Shown here: positions 26,436 to 34,222 of the stretch, one piece after another
How the letters are laid out: each line of letters opens with the position of its first letter
How positions within the stretch are numbered: the first letter of the stretch is position 1
Source: Actinoplanes lobatus
GTDB taxonomy: Bacteria > Actinomycetota > Actinomycetes > Mycobacteriales > Micromonosporaceae
Direction: 5' to 3'
Assembly (NCBI RefSeq): GCF_014205215.1
Contig: NZ_JACHNC010000001.1
Location: forward strand, 2,051,001-2,115,000
DNA: 64,000 nucleotides
Made by a program: the position numbers and the translations under genes
Notes under the pieces: model-generated
What the model saw: only the letters and a program-made list of their open reading frames with translations
Databases searched by the model: none
Told to the model about the DNA's origin: nothing

Positions 26436-27032
26436 GTGCGCCGTGAGGCGCTGTTGTTCGAGTGGAGGTGAAAGGCCGCCACCGTCTTCCTGTCGCAGCA
26501 GGTGGGCGTAGCTGAGGGCAGCCTGGTCCGGGTGGTGCCGGATCGGGTGGAAGCGGCCCTGACAAAGCCGGGGCGTGCCAGCACTGCCAGATGGTGCGGG
26601 TCCGGCGAGCGAGACGAAGAGGAGTACGCGAGGAACCGGCGATATTACGTCCCTTAATGGGTTACCGGCTCAAAACCTGGTGGATCAGGGCCGGATGACG
26701 GTGGTTCTCCGAGCGCGTCATGCGGGCTGGGGAGCTTCCGGGCTGGATTGGATTGCTGGTCCGGGAGGCGGTGGGGAAGGTCTGCGGCGTACCCATCGCG
26801 AGGGCCGTCAGGGGCAAAGTCGGGCTCCTCCTTCGACGAACGAGCAGCAGTGAACATGGGAACCACCCGGCCGCGATTCCCGAGCCGTCCGCGTCCAGCG
26901 GGCCGGTCCGGGATAGGCGCACCGACCGTCGAACGGGTCGGGTGGGGCGGAGCCGCCGTAGTACTCCGAGCTGGGGAAAGCCCGGCGCATGGGGAAGGGC
27001 GGCAGCGGTTACGCGAAGGGATGGATGCTGTA

Positions 27033-28490
27033 ATGCCGCAAGACGCGCCGCCGAACGGCGACGCCCGACCGGACGTGAGTCCGGTTGATCGGGTAGCGGA
27101 GATACAGGCCAAACTTCATCGTTGGGCGGCGGCCGATACCGGCCGCCGGTTTGATGACCTGTTCAACCTCGTGCACGACCCGGCGACGCTGATCATGGCG
27201 TTCCACCGGGTCGCTGGTAACCGGGGAGCCCGCACTCCCGGCGTCGACGGCCTGACCGTCGACCACGTCGAGCAGTACGTGGGCGTCCCCGGGTTCCTGA
27301 CCGACCTGCGTGCCCAGTTGAAGGCGGGCACCTTCCGGCCGCTGCCGGTTCGGGAACGCAAGATCCCGAAGCCTGGCGGGTCGGGCAAGGTCCGCAAGCT
27401 CGGTATTCCGACCGTGGCGGACCGGGTCGTGCAGGCGGCGTTGAAGCTGGTGCTGGAACCGATCTTCGAGGCCGGTTTCGAGCCGGTCTCCTACGGGTTC
27501 CGGCCCAAGCGGCGAGCCCAGGACGCGATCGCCGACATCCACCAATTCGGCACCAACGGGTACCGGTGGGTGCTCGACGCGGACATCGAAGCGTGCTTCG
27601 ACTCCATCGACCACACCGCGTTGATGGACCGCGTCCGAGCCAGGGTGAAAGACAAACGCGTGCTGACGCTGGTGAAGGCGTTCCTCAAAGCCGGGATCCT
27701 CACCGAACTCGGTGACCGGCGGAACACCCACACCGGCACGCCGCAGGGCGGCATCCTGTCTCCGCTGCTGGCCAACATCGCTTTGTCCGTGCTCGACGAG
27801 CATTTGACGGCGCCGTGGAAGCCGGGCGGGACAATGTCGACCAGCGGACGCCGTAACTACCGGCGCAGCCGGGGGTTACCGACGTGGCGGCTGGTCCGTT
27901 ACGCCGACGACTTCGTGGTCCTGGTCCACGGAACCCAGGACCACACGGCCGCGTTGCGCGAGGACGTCGCCGCAGTGCTCGCTCCGATGGGTCTGCGCCT
28001 GTCGCCGGCCAAGACGCGGATCGTGCACCTGAGCGACGGGTTCGACTTCCTCGGCTTTCACATCCAGTGGCAGCGCAAGCGAGGCTCGAACCGCTGGCAT
28101 GTGTATACGTTCATCGCCGCCCGGCCGATCCGGTCGCTGAAGGCGAAGATCCGAGCACTGACCCGCAGGACATCACAACAGGACCTGAGATCCGTGCTGA
28201 CCAGGCTCAACCAGGTCACGCACGGCTGGGCCAACTACTTCCGGCACGCCGTCGCCAAGCACACCTTCCACACCCTGGACCGGTTCGCCTGGCAACGGCT
28301 GATCACGATGCTCATGCACCGACACCGCTGGAACTGGAAGGCCGTCCGCAAGCAGTTCACCACGCCGACCGGCAGGTGGCTGCCCATCACCGCGGACGGG
28401 ACCGCGCACCAGCCGATCGCGGCCACCCCGGTGACCCGCTACCGGCAACGCACGATCCCCAACCCTTGGCCCACACCCGACAACGCCTGA
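27033..28490 (+). CDS. ltrA: Group II intron reverse transcriptase/maturase
   Basis: About 485 residues from ATG 27033; ATG 27021 is an alternative but sits directly on the GAAGGG site. Reverse-transcriptase blocks are in order: RTPGVDGLTV, RPLPVRERKIPKPGGSGKVR, FGYGFRPKR-like SYGFRPKRRAQDAI, DADIEACFDSIDH, GTPQGGILSPLLANI and the catalytic YADD at 290-293. The thumb/maturase (GIIM) region follows (GWANYFRHAVAKHTFHTLDRF). No HNH endonuclease domain is visible after it, so mobility probably uses replication-fork DNA rather than double-strand cleavage. It folds with the intron RNA to promote splicing and retrohoming. Confidence 0.93.
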   Translation: MPQDAPPNGDARPDVSPVDRVAEIQAKLHRWAAADTGRRFDDLFNLVHDPATLIMAFHRVAGNRGARTPGVDGLTVDHVEQYVGVPGFLTDLRAQLKAGTFRPLPVRERKIPKPGGSGKVRKLGIPTVADRVVQAALKLVLEPIFEAGFEPVSYGFRPKRRAQDAIADIHQFGTNGYRWVLDADIEACFDSIDHTALMDRVRARVKDKRVLTLVKAFLKAGILTELGDRRNTHTGTPQGGILSPLLANIALSVLDEHLTAPWKPGGTMSTSGRRNYRRSRGLPTWRLVRYADDFVVLVHGTQDHTAALREDVAAVLAPMGLRLSPAKTRIVHLSDGFDFLGFHIQWQRKRGSNRWHVYTFIAARPIRSLKAKIRALTRRTSQQDLRSVLTRLNQVTHGWANYFRHAVAKHTFHTLDRFAWQRLITMLMHRHRWNWKAVRKQFTTPTGRWLPITADGTAHQPIAATPVTRYRQRTIPNPWPTPDNA

Positions 28491-28506
28491 CGACAGCAAC
28501 CGTGGA

Positions 28507-28540
28507 GAGCCCGTTGCGCGGAGACGCGCACGGCGGGTTC
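28507..28540 (+). ncRNA. Group II intron domain V
   Basis: 34-nt hairpin beginning GAGC and ending GGTTC with an internal GAGA-type loop, the catalytic core of group II introns. It lies 16 nt after the maturase stop codon. Confidence 0.88.
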
Positions 28541-28602
28541 GGCGAGCGGCCTGGAGAAACGGACCAGCGGCAACGCGGCACCGCGCTCCAGGCCGACTCA
28601 AC

Positions 28603-28783
28603 TAGGTGATCTTCGATATAGATACCCAAGGCCACCGAAGATCTCCGATGCCCCCTGACCTGCGGATGTGCCCCCACAGACCCCTCCGTGACCTTGGGTA
28701 TCCCTACCGGTTTCAGCTACCGTTTCCGCTACCACGCACAGGCCCAGCGGCGGCCAAATTCTCGGCCCTACCGCCCCCCATCC
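28603..28783. other. Phage side of attL with inverted and direct repeats
   Basis: No gene is supported here. Next to the core lie an 8-bp inverted repeat (GATCTTCG 28608-28615 with CGAAGATC 28636-28643), an 11-bp perfect inverted repeat (28621-28631 with 28692-28702) and short direct repeats of CTACC between about 28703 and 28733. Such short repeats are what integrase/excisionase arm sites look like; the assignment is inference. Confidence 0.45.
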
Positions 28784-29044
28784 TCACGCAGCCTTGCCCC
28801 GCTGTCCGTCCATGTAGCCACGGAGATAGACAACGGCCTCATTGCCGGCGAGGTGAAAGAGCGGTGGCACGCCGTCCGTGTCACACGTTGCAGCGTCACG
28901 CATGCCGGCTGCCTTGCTCGCAGCACCTCGCTCAGCGCGAGCCTTATGCGCCGACCACAGCAACGCCAGCCCGGCAGCCGCCCCAGCGGCGACAGCCGCG
29001 CTGAGGATTATGCGAGACACCAAGATTTCGCTACGCGCGCTCAC
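28784..29044 (-). CDS. Small membrane protein near attL
   Basis: 86 residues from GTG 29044, which has GGGAGG 6 nt upstream; the frame also extends to 29146 but with no site. One membrane helix (ILSAAVAAGAAAGLALLWSA) follows a short N-terminus. The C-terminal half is soluble with HLAGNEAVVYLRGYMDG. No family recognised. An SOS-box-like sequence lies about 95 nt upstream, so expression could follow DNA damage. It is separated from the accessory operon by a hairpin terminator at 29217-29263. Confidence 0.65.
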   Translation of the reverse strand: MSARSEILVSRIILSAAVAAGAAAGLALLWSAHKARAERGAASKAAGMRDAATCDTDGVPPLFHLAGNEAVVYLRGYMDGQRGKAA

Positions 29045-29137
29045 GAACTTCCTCCCCGTGCGACCGACGCACCACGTCACATGTTGATCATGATACGTGA
29101 CCGCGTGCTGATCTTGCTGCACTTTAAGCTCGATATT

Positions 29138-29151
29138 AGAACACATGTTCG
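29138..29151. promoter_or_regulatory. Possible LexA (SOS) box
   Basis: AGAACACATGTTCG fits the actinobacterial SOS box CGAACRNRYGTTYG with one mismatch at the first base. It lies upstream of the small membrane protein gene, in an AT-rich patch. Confidence 0.45.
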
Positions 29152-29216
29152 AGCAAGAAGCTCGCTAGGTCATCGGAGATTCACGGAGAGTCACAGTTCA
29201 ATGAACGTTCGAGAGA

Positions 29217-29263
29217 CCCGGCTCGGCAGGAACCACGGGGGGCCAAATCCCCGCCGAGCCGGG
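29217..29263 (-). terminator. Hairpin at the end of the accessory operon
   Basis: Perfect 11-bp stem CCCGGCTCGGC (29217-29227) with its complement (29253-29263), with an inner G/C stem. It is placed 75 nt after the last gene of the minus-strand operon. Confidence 0.6.
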
Positions 29264-29337
29264 TGGTCAGGCAACGTCGGCACCTAGTTCCTCAGCCGCT
29301 TAGCGGCAACAGGCGACTCCAAGACCGGACGTCTCAG

Positions 29338-29586
29338 TCATAGTCGCTCCGTGACAACTCGGGCCTTCCACTCGCCCCGGCGGTGTCGCTCCAGTTGCAG
29401 CAGGAACCCAACCGCCTGTGCCTCGTTCTGGTGTGTCCCGATCGTGCGCTCAGGTGGCGCGTCGGGTAGCCATGACTGCCACCATCCGTTCTGATGGCCG
29501 GGGATCCGGGCGACGTAACCGATGAACGACTCGCGCTCGCCCGGGACGGGTGTCCGGTGCATCATCGTTGCCCTTCGCGATGCCAT
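29338..29586 (-). CDS. Small soluble protein of unknown function
   Basis: 82 residues from ATG 29586, two nucleotides after the stop codon of the APH-like gene, so translational coupling is likely; the frame also reads further upstream. Contains MMHRTPVPGERESFIGYVARIP, then GWWQSWLPDAPPERTIGTHQ, and a helical end (AVGFLLQLERHRRGEWKARVV). No recognisable domain. It is the last gene of the seven-gene operon. Confidence 0.55.
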   Translation of the reverse strand: MASRRATMMHRTPVPGERESFIGYVARIPGHQNGWWQSWLPDAPPERTIGTHQNEAQAVGFLLQLERHRRGEWKARVVTERL

Positions 29587-29588
29587 CG

Positions 29589-30374
29589 TTAGGCGTTCTC
29601 TGACGTACGGCGGCAGGTCGACCACTGGCCGGTCCAGTCCGCTAGGTCGCGCATCCACCCTGCGGCGCTCTGTCGCGACTTGAGCGCCCACTTTTCGGCA
29701 TTCTTCGTCGCGAAGTCGTCAAGGACCGAGGGGTTTACCGTGCCCCATGCCGACTGCCGGGCCAGCCACTTCTCAGCCTGTTCCGCCGTGTGGCCACTAC
29801 CGATCAGCCACGGGACGAGCATGGCCAGTTCGACCCACGGCGCGGCCTTGGTCGCCATCGCCCAGTCGACGATCCGCAGGCCGCGCGGCGTGACGATAAG
29901 GTTGGCCGGGCCAAGATCGGTGTGAATGAGAGTGTCGCCGTCCATCGCCGGGTGCTCGAACCCGAGCCGCCCTTTCGGACCGAACAGCCCCACATCCGGC
30001 GCACGCGTGTTGCCCAGCGTCGCAAGCGCTTCGTCGAGAAGATCCAGGTCGGGACTTTCCGGAGACAGGTCAGCGTGTGGGCCACTGCAATGCTCGAACC
30101 CTACGACCAGCCAGCCGGCCTCCTCGAAGTGCCACTTGACCGCGGGCGAGTGAGACCCGCTGACGGCCTCACTCACCCGCAGCTCGAAGCGCAGTGACCG
30201 GACGCCGAAGTCGATGTGGGCAGCCTTGACGAACACCTGCCCGTTCGCCCCGGTGACGGTGACGGCTATTTCCGCGTGATCACCGGTCACGGCCGGGACG
30301 GCGTGGGATCCGCCGACCCGGTCGGCTACCTCCTTCGTTACAGCTTCGGGCAACGCGGTCCAGTCAATGCGCAT
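29589..30374 (-). CDS. APH-like phosphotransferase
   Basis: 261 residues. The catalytic core of the aminoglycoside phosphotransferase / choline-kinase fold is clear: LIHTDLGPANLIV (Brenner-type H-x-D-x4-N near 150) and RIVDWAMA (metal-binding D) with the linker in normal spacing. The N-terminal lobe carries FVKAAHIDF with a likely ATP-binding Lys. The family phosphorylates small-molecule hydroxyls, some being antibiotic-resistance enzymes. In this operon it more likely acts on an unknown metabolite or modified product. It is followed by a small protein overlapped by the operon spacing. Confidence 0.8.
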   Translation of the reverse strand: MRIDWTALPEAVTKEVADRVGGSHAVPAVTGDHAEIAVTVTGANGQVFVKAAHIDFGVRSLRFELRVSEAVSGSHSPAVKWHFEEAGWLVVGFEHCSGPHADLSPESPDLDLLDEALATLGNTRAPDVGLFGPKGRLGFEHPAMDGDTLIHTDLGPANLIVTPRGLRIVDWAMATKAAPWVELAMLVPWLIGSGHTAEQAEKWLARQSAWGTVNPSVLDDFATKNAEKWALKSRQSAAGWMRDLADWTGQWSTCRRTSENA

Positions 30375-30390
30375 CGATCAGTTAGCCCTT

Positions 30391-30867
30391 TCAGATGCCC
30401 GGATTCGGCGGGCAGCAGGACTTCGCCTCGCCGTCCCAGAACTCGGGGTCGATGTAGTAGCCGGTCGCCTGGAGAGCCCGGCGGGTGTACTCCATGGAGG
30501 AGCCGTCCGCCATGCCTTCGGTCAGGATCGGCACGTGGTGCACGAAGCCTCCCGCGATCTGCTCGCAGGCGGCGGCGTACGGCTCGGTGTGTTGCAGCGA
30601 CGCATGCCAGGCCGCGTCAACCGGCTCGGTCGGGACGACGCGGTAGGACCGGCCGCCGGGCAGCAGCCGGCCGAAGTCGGGGTCGTGCTGCGAGTCGGCG
30701 TGCGCCTTGAGCATGAGCAGCATCTGTCCGACGGCCCGCCGGGCGTAGGTCTTGGTGACCTCCTGCACGGCGGCGAAGTGTAGGGCGAGCTTGTCGAAGG
30801 TCACCGGGTCGACGAGGGCTTGCGGGTCCTTGTCGGCCTGGACCGGCAGTTCGGTCGTGAGGGTCAC
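30391..30867 (-). CDS. GRDP-like (glycine-rich-domain / DUF1399-type) protein
   Basis: 158 residues from GTG 30867, which has AAGGAGGAG directly upstream at good spacing; a longer frame to 31023 runs back into the upstream gene. The conserved segment PTEPVDAAWHASLQHTEPYA, followed by EQIAGGFVHHVPIL, matches the GRDP/DUF1399 pattern (D-x-x-WH-x-x-x-x-T-x-x-Y ... C/G-x-x-x-HH). The C-terminus ends with Cys-Cys-Pro-Pro-Asn-Pro. The biochemical role is not known. Position directly after the JmjC/cupin gene suggests a shared pathway. Confidence 0.65.
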   Translation of the reverse strand: MTLTTELPVQADKDPQALVDPVTFDKLALHFAAVQEVTKTYARRAVGQMLLMLKAHADSQHDPDFGRLLPGGRSYRVVPTEPVDAAWHASLQHTEPYAAACEQIAGGFVHHVPILTEGMADGSSMEYTRRALQATGYYIDPEFWDGEAKSCCPPNPGI

Positions 30868-30925
30868 GACTCCTCCTTGGGGGTGTATGGATCGCCGACG
30901 CCTAATGCGCCGGTGAAATCCCGGA

Positions 30926-31876
30926 TCAACGGGTCGATTGGTGCTGGTTGATCTGACTCGGCGCGTGGGAGATGTAGTCCACGTTCGGTTCGGTGCGTGC
31001 GGCCTGGAGCAGCTCGACGGCAAGGGCGCTGACGTCGGCGCCGGCCAGCCAGTCTGTGAGCAGGTCTCGCGCCTCGGCGATTTGTTCGGCGAAGGCGACG
31101 GGGTCGACGACGCTGCTGGGCGGGATCACACGCCGTAGCGGGGTCGAGGTGAGCGCGGCCTGGGCCAGCTTTCCGGCGATCCAGTAGCCGGTGCGCTCGC
31201 GGGCCACGAAGGTCACGTGGACGCTTTCCTCGGTCTGGTTACGCGCGTGCGGGTTGTGCATCCAGCCGCGCGGGAGCACCAAAATCTGACCAGGACCGAG
31301 CTCGAACTCGAAATCGGGTCGCATCGACTTCATGCGATCGAGGACGTCGCTGCCCGGCGAGGTGTTGGACGCGAAGTGCTCGCGGTGCGGTTCCTCGACC
31401 CCGGGCTCCCAGATCTGCCAGGTCTTGTACCCGGTGAGTTGGTAGACGGAACCCATGTTCTGGTCCCAGTGGTGATGCAGACCTTGCCCGCCCGCCGGGG
31501 TGACGAAGCCGGTGGCGTACGTGCCGTATCCGGTCTCGTTCTGGATCGCCGCGCAGATTGCGTGCACCTCGGGACACCAGCGGTGGAGGTTGCGCAGTTG
31601 GATGGTGTAGCCCCGGCCGCGCCACTTCGCGACCTTGCCGGGGTCGAGGTAGCCGTCCGTCGTGTAGGCCCGGGAATGCAGCGCTGTCCCGTCCTTGATC
31701 ACGATGAGCTGCTCAGCGGGTGCGGTACCGGTGTCGAGATAACTGTTGATGAGTTCCGCGTTGACGATGCTGGGAAGGCGGCTGCCGTCGGGCGGTGTGT
31801 GAAGCGCCGGCTTCGCCGGCCAGGCGGCCATCATGTCGCTGACCGTGGCCTCGTCGAACAGCATCGATAGGGACAT
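30926..31876 (-). CDS. JmjC/cupin-type Fe(II)/2-oxoglutarate oxygenase-like protein
   Basis: 316 residues, ATG 31876 with GGAGG 5 nt upstream. The cupin_4/JmjC metal motif HHHWDQN supplies H136-x-D138, and GWMHNPH supplies the distal His (H207 or H210); Lys151 in YKTWQIW could hold 2-oxoglutarate. The double-stranded beta-helix is preceded by an N-terminal helical region and followed by a helical C-terminal domain (SVVDPVAFAEQIAEARDLLTDWL). Family members hydroxylate ribosomal or other proteins. The target here is unknown; the neighbours (GRDP-like, APH-like) are not ribosomal. Confidence 0.75.
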   Translation of the reverse strand: MSLSMLFDEATVSDMMAAWPAKPALHTPPDGSRLPSIVNAELINSYLDTGTAPAEQLIVIKDGTALHSRAYTTDGYLDPGKVAKWRGRGYTIQLRNLHRWCPEVHAICAAIQNETGYGTYATGFVTPAGGQGLHHHWDQNMGSVYQLTGYKTWQIWEPGVEEPHREHFASNTSPGSDVLDRMKSMRPDFEFELGPGQILVLPRGWMHNPHARNQTEESVHVTFVARERTGYWIAGKLAQAALTSTPLRRVIPPSSVVDPVAFAEQIAEARDLLTDWLAGADVSALAVELLQAARTEPNVDYISHAPSQINQHQSTR

Positions 31877-31902
31877 TCCATCCTCCGGGGGTGTGGGAGT
31901 CG

Positions 31903-32160
31903 TTAGTTCCGGGGCGGGATGCTCTGCTTCCGATTGGCAGTCCTGGCATTCGCCGCTGTGACGCTGTCGAGCACGAGATCTTCGACCGCGACCTCCATGT
32001 CGTCAGGATCTAGCTCCAGGACAGCGCGGCCCTCGTGCAGGTTGATCCAGCCGATCTTGACCAATGTGCTGCCGACTCTGACCACGACCGGTACGTCGAA
32101 GGCGTCGAGCAGCAGGCCGAGCAGCCCGAGCCCGCTCTTCGACGGCGATTCCTTGGTCAT
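31903..32160 (-). CDS. Small protein of unknown function, possible oxygenase partner
   Basis: 85 residues, ATG 32160 overlapping the stop of the preceding gene (ATGA). It has a beta-barrel-like core (VPVVVRVGSTLVKIGWINLH, EGRAVLELDPDDMEV) and a basic, Asn/Arg/Pro C-terminal tail (NARTANRKQSIPPRN). It lies 26 nt before the JmjC/cupin gene. It could be the substrate or a partner of the oxygenase, but nothing in the sequence proves this. Confidence 0.55.
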   Translation of the reverse strand: MTKESPSKSGLGLLGLLLDAFDVPVVVRVGSTLVKIGWINLHEGRAVLELDPDDMEVAVEDLVLDSVTAANARTANRKQSIPPRN

Positions 32161-32411
32161 GCCGCAAGCCCCGGCGCGTCAATCCAACCGAGGAACCGCT
32201 CGTAGAGGTCGGGCGGCGTTCTGCGTCCCGCGGCCCAGTCGTCGACCGCCTCGATCATGTAGGACCCGAGCAAGACCACCAGTCCGCGAGGGAACCTCTG
32301 ATACTGCTCGGCGAGCTCAACCTTCGCGACTGCGCAGGGCCACGGCCAGCCGCAAACCTTGCAGTTCCAAGTAGGGCGCTCGCCCTGATGATCCGTACGC
32401 GGAACGAGCAT
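32157..32411 (-). CDS. Small Cys-motif protein (CKVCGWPWPC)
   Basis: 84 residues from ATG 32411 with GAGGAGG upstream; a longer frame exists. The N-terminus carries C-x2-C-G-W-P-W-P-C, followed by a helical body (VELAEQYQRFPRGLVVLLGSYMIEAVDDWAAGRR, TPPDLYERFLGWI). This resembles a group of small actinobacterial proteins found next to XRE regulators, whose function is unknown. The Cys cluster may bind Zn. It overlaps both neighbours (TGATG and ATGA). Confidence 0.7.
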   Translation of the reverse strand: MLVPRTDHQGERPTWNCKVCGWPWPCAVAKVELAEQYQRFPRGLVVLLGSYMIEAVDDWAAGRRTPPDLYERFLGWIDAPGLAA

Positions 32412-32668
32412 CACGCGCCTCCTCGCGCACGTCGCTCTTGCGCCGGAGTGAGCGAGCCAGCCCGGCCGACCTGGTACAGCGGTCTGGTGTTCCCATTCCA
32501 AGCCGGAGTAGCCAACGGAGGTTCGCTAGCCGATGTCTGAACTCGGTGCTCCTCGCGCTGCCGGGCCGCAGCCATCCATTCCTCGATGCACGGCCACGGC
32601 AGGCCACATACGCAGCGCTGCCGACGCAAGGGCCACCACCACCTGCGCTTCCTCTTGCGATGCTGCAT
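32411..32668 (-). CDS. Small Cys-motif protein (CVCGLPWPC)
   Basis: 85 residues, first gene of the minus-strand operon. A basic, Trp-rich start (RKRKRRWWWPLRRQR) is followed by C-V-C-G-L-P-W-P-C, the same motif type as the next gene, so the two are distant duplicates. The C-terminus is unstructured. Its stop overlaps the start of the next gene by one base. Function unknown; may be a Zn-binding partner in the operon. Confidence 0.6.
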   Translation of the reverse strand: MQHRKRKRRWWWPLRRQRCVCGLPWPCIEEWMAAARQREEHRVQTSASEPPLATPAWNGNTRPLYQVGRAGSLTPAQERRARGGA

Positions 32669-32947
32669 TGCGCCTCCTACGGTTGCCAGCCGGTAGGGTC
32701 GCGCCGGGGAGTTGAGCGCAGCGGCGAGAGTGTGACCGACGGCGTTGCGGACAGTTTCAACGTGGCGTGCGGTGGTGAGGCATCGCTTGATGCCTCACCT
32801 GTCACGCCTTGGCGACGGCAGTACGACGGGCGACGATCTTGTGACGCCCTGTTGTCAGTCTTGAGGGGACTCGGCTGGCGTTCCAGGTGTTGCCAGTTGG
32901 CAACTCTTGCCTTGACAACACCTGGCGTGTGATCCGGATGATGGGCT
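32669..32947. promoter_or_regulatory. Divergent promoter region with nested palindromes
   Basis: Between divergent start sites lie three perfect palindromes: 10 bp at 32774-32783 with 32790-32799 (GGTGAGGCAT...ATGCCTCACC); 10 bp at 32883-32892 with 32916-32925 (CCAGGTGTTG...CAACACCTGG); and GTTGCCA-GT-TGGCAAC at 32889-32904 nested inside. TTGACA at 32912-32917 is a good -35 for the plus-strand XRE gene, overlapping the second palindrome; the -10 is weak. Binding by the XRE protein here would control both directions. Confidence 0.6.
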
Positions 32948-34222
32948 GTGGCCGAAAGCGAATCGTTCAAGGACGCGTTGCGCCGAATGCGAGGGGCGCG
33001 TGGCCTCTCGCTTCGAGAGTTGTCTCGCATCGCACCGCTTGACCCGGGCCACTTGAGCAAGATCGAGAATGGGCATCGCACTCCGACTGCCGACGTCGCC
33101 AAGGCCCTCGATCGAGCCCTCCAGGCCAGGGGCGAACTGGTAACACTTGCTCACCTCGAAAGGTCAGCACGTGCACGGCAAGCGGTACCGTTTGATCCCA
33201 TGAGACGCCGAAGTCTTCTCGCGTTGGGGGTAACGGCAACCGCCATCGCTAGCGCTGGGCCTGCAAACAAACCTCACGGGCCAAAGATCGGTATCGCGGA
33301 CGCCAGGGAGCTCCAAGACACCGCCGCATGGCTATATGGCCTTGACTATCAGCATGGCGGAGCGACCCTTTGGCGCGCAGCTAAGGCCGCAGCACAAGAC
33401 GGCCATGACATGCTGGAAAATGGCATATATGGCGAGGTTGTTGAACGGCAGATCATTAAGGGAACAAGCCGGCTTCAAATGTGTGCGGGATGGCTAGCGT
33501 TCGACGCTGGGAGGCACGATTTAGCTCGATCATGCTACACGGAGGCACTTGCCCTAGCTCGCCAAGTCGGCGACGCAGAGGTTGAGATTCACGCTCTTTC
33601 AAATCTAGCCTTTCAGGCCAACGTACTTGGCCGCCCACGCGAGGCAATGCGTTTCGTTGAGGGCGCGATACGCGCCGAGTCGGCGCCACATGACCAAGCT
33701 CGCCTTCCGGCAATTCCCCACCTCCGGCGCTCGGTTGCTTTGTCCCTTAGCAATGACAGAACCGGGCACGAAAAGGCAATGGGGGCAGCAAGAAAGATCC
33801 TTGATAGGGACCACGACAAGCCTGCCGAGGAGTGGTGTTCCTTTCTCAGCCCGGCGGAGCTTGACGGCGTCGAAGGGACCTGTCTAGTTGAGCTGGGACA
33901 ACCGAAGCGAGCCGGAATTCTACTAGAATGTGCCATTCGAGCGCTGGATCAGAACTATGCCCGCAATAGGGCCTTGTATCGCGCGAGATTGGCACGCGCG
34001 CGTCTTGACTCCAAACTTGTTGACGGGGCAGTAGAGGCGGCGGACGCCGCCCTAGACGATCTCGATAACCAGGTTGCAAGCTGGCGGGTTGAAAGCGAGC
34101 TAGCTGCCGTTGCGACGCGGTTGGCAAGGTTTCCGCACGATGGCCCAGCCAAAGATTTCTTGGATCGATACCACTCCAGGAGTCAAGAGTTCGATCCAGT
34201 TCGACGAGAAAGGCGGCCATGA
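32948..34222 (+). CDS. XRE-family regulator with TPR-like C-terminus
   Basis: 424 residues, GTG start near the proposed promoter. The N-terminal HTH_3 is clear (FKDALRRMRGARGLSLRELSRIAPLDPGHLSKIENGHRTPTADVAKAL as separate helices). A short linker with an RRRSLLALGVTATAIASAG segment, hydrophobic and preceded by arginines, follows; then about 300 residues of helical TPR-like repeats. Such proteins are common in actinomycetes, often next to a gene they control. GC is lower than in the late phage genes, which indicates separate origin. It overlaps the GNAT gene by 4 nt. Confidence 0.85.
   Translation: MAESESFKDALRRMRGARGLSLRELSRIAPLDPGHLSKIENGHRTPTADVAKALDRALQARGELVTLAHLERSARARQAVPFDPMRRRSLLALGVTATAIASAGPANKPHGPKIGIADARELQDTAAWLYGLDYQHGGATLWRAAKAAAQDGHDMLENGIYGEVVERQIIKGTSRLQMCAGWLAFDAGRHDLARSCYTEALALARQVGDAEVEIHALSNLAFQANVLGRPREAMRFVEGAIRAESAPHDQARLPAIPHLRRSVALSLSNDRTGHEKAMGAARKILDRDHDKPAEEWCSFLSPAELDGVEGTCLVELGQPKRAGILLECAIRALDQNYARNRALYRARLARARLDSKLVDGAVEAADAALDDLDNQVASWRVESELAAVATRLARFPHDGPAKDFLDRYHSRSQEFDPVRRERRP

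Larger units (their letters stand above)
26436..28602 (+). mobile_element. Group II intron inserted in the att core
   Basis: The intron starts with GTGCG (26436-26440), followed by a GCC/GGC hairpin typical of domain I. It carries a reverse transcriptase/maturase gene, a 34-nt domain V (28507-28540: GAGC...GTTC with the usual hairpin), a domain VI helix (28547-28556 with 28585-28594) and an AC 3' end at 28602. If removed, flanking bases 26435 and 28603 join as CCG-TAG, which is the complement of the tRNA-Arg anticodon loop; this independently fixes both ends. The intron lies antisense to the tRNA. Because only the 3' tRNA fragment is left at attL, the insertion does not break a functional tRNA. 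Confidence 0.88.

Noticed and set aside
26185..26511. Plus-strand frame containing GAPEGTRTPNLLIR
   Set aside because: This peptide is the translation of the tRNA 3' half on the opposite strand and not a protein.
31903..32160. The 85-residue protein as a RiPP precursor for the oxygenase
   Set aside because: It has a folded-looking beta core and no clear leader/core split or repeat; kept only as a possible partner.
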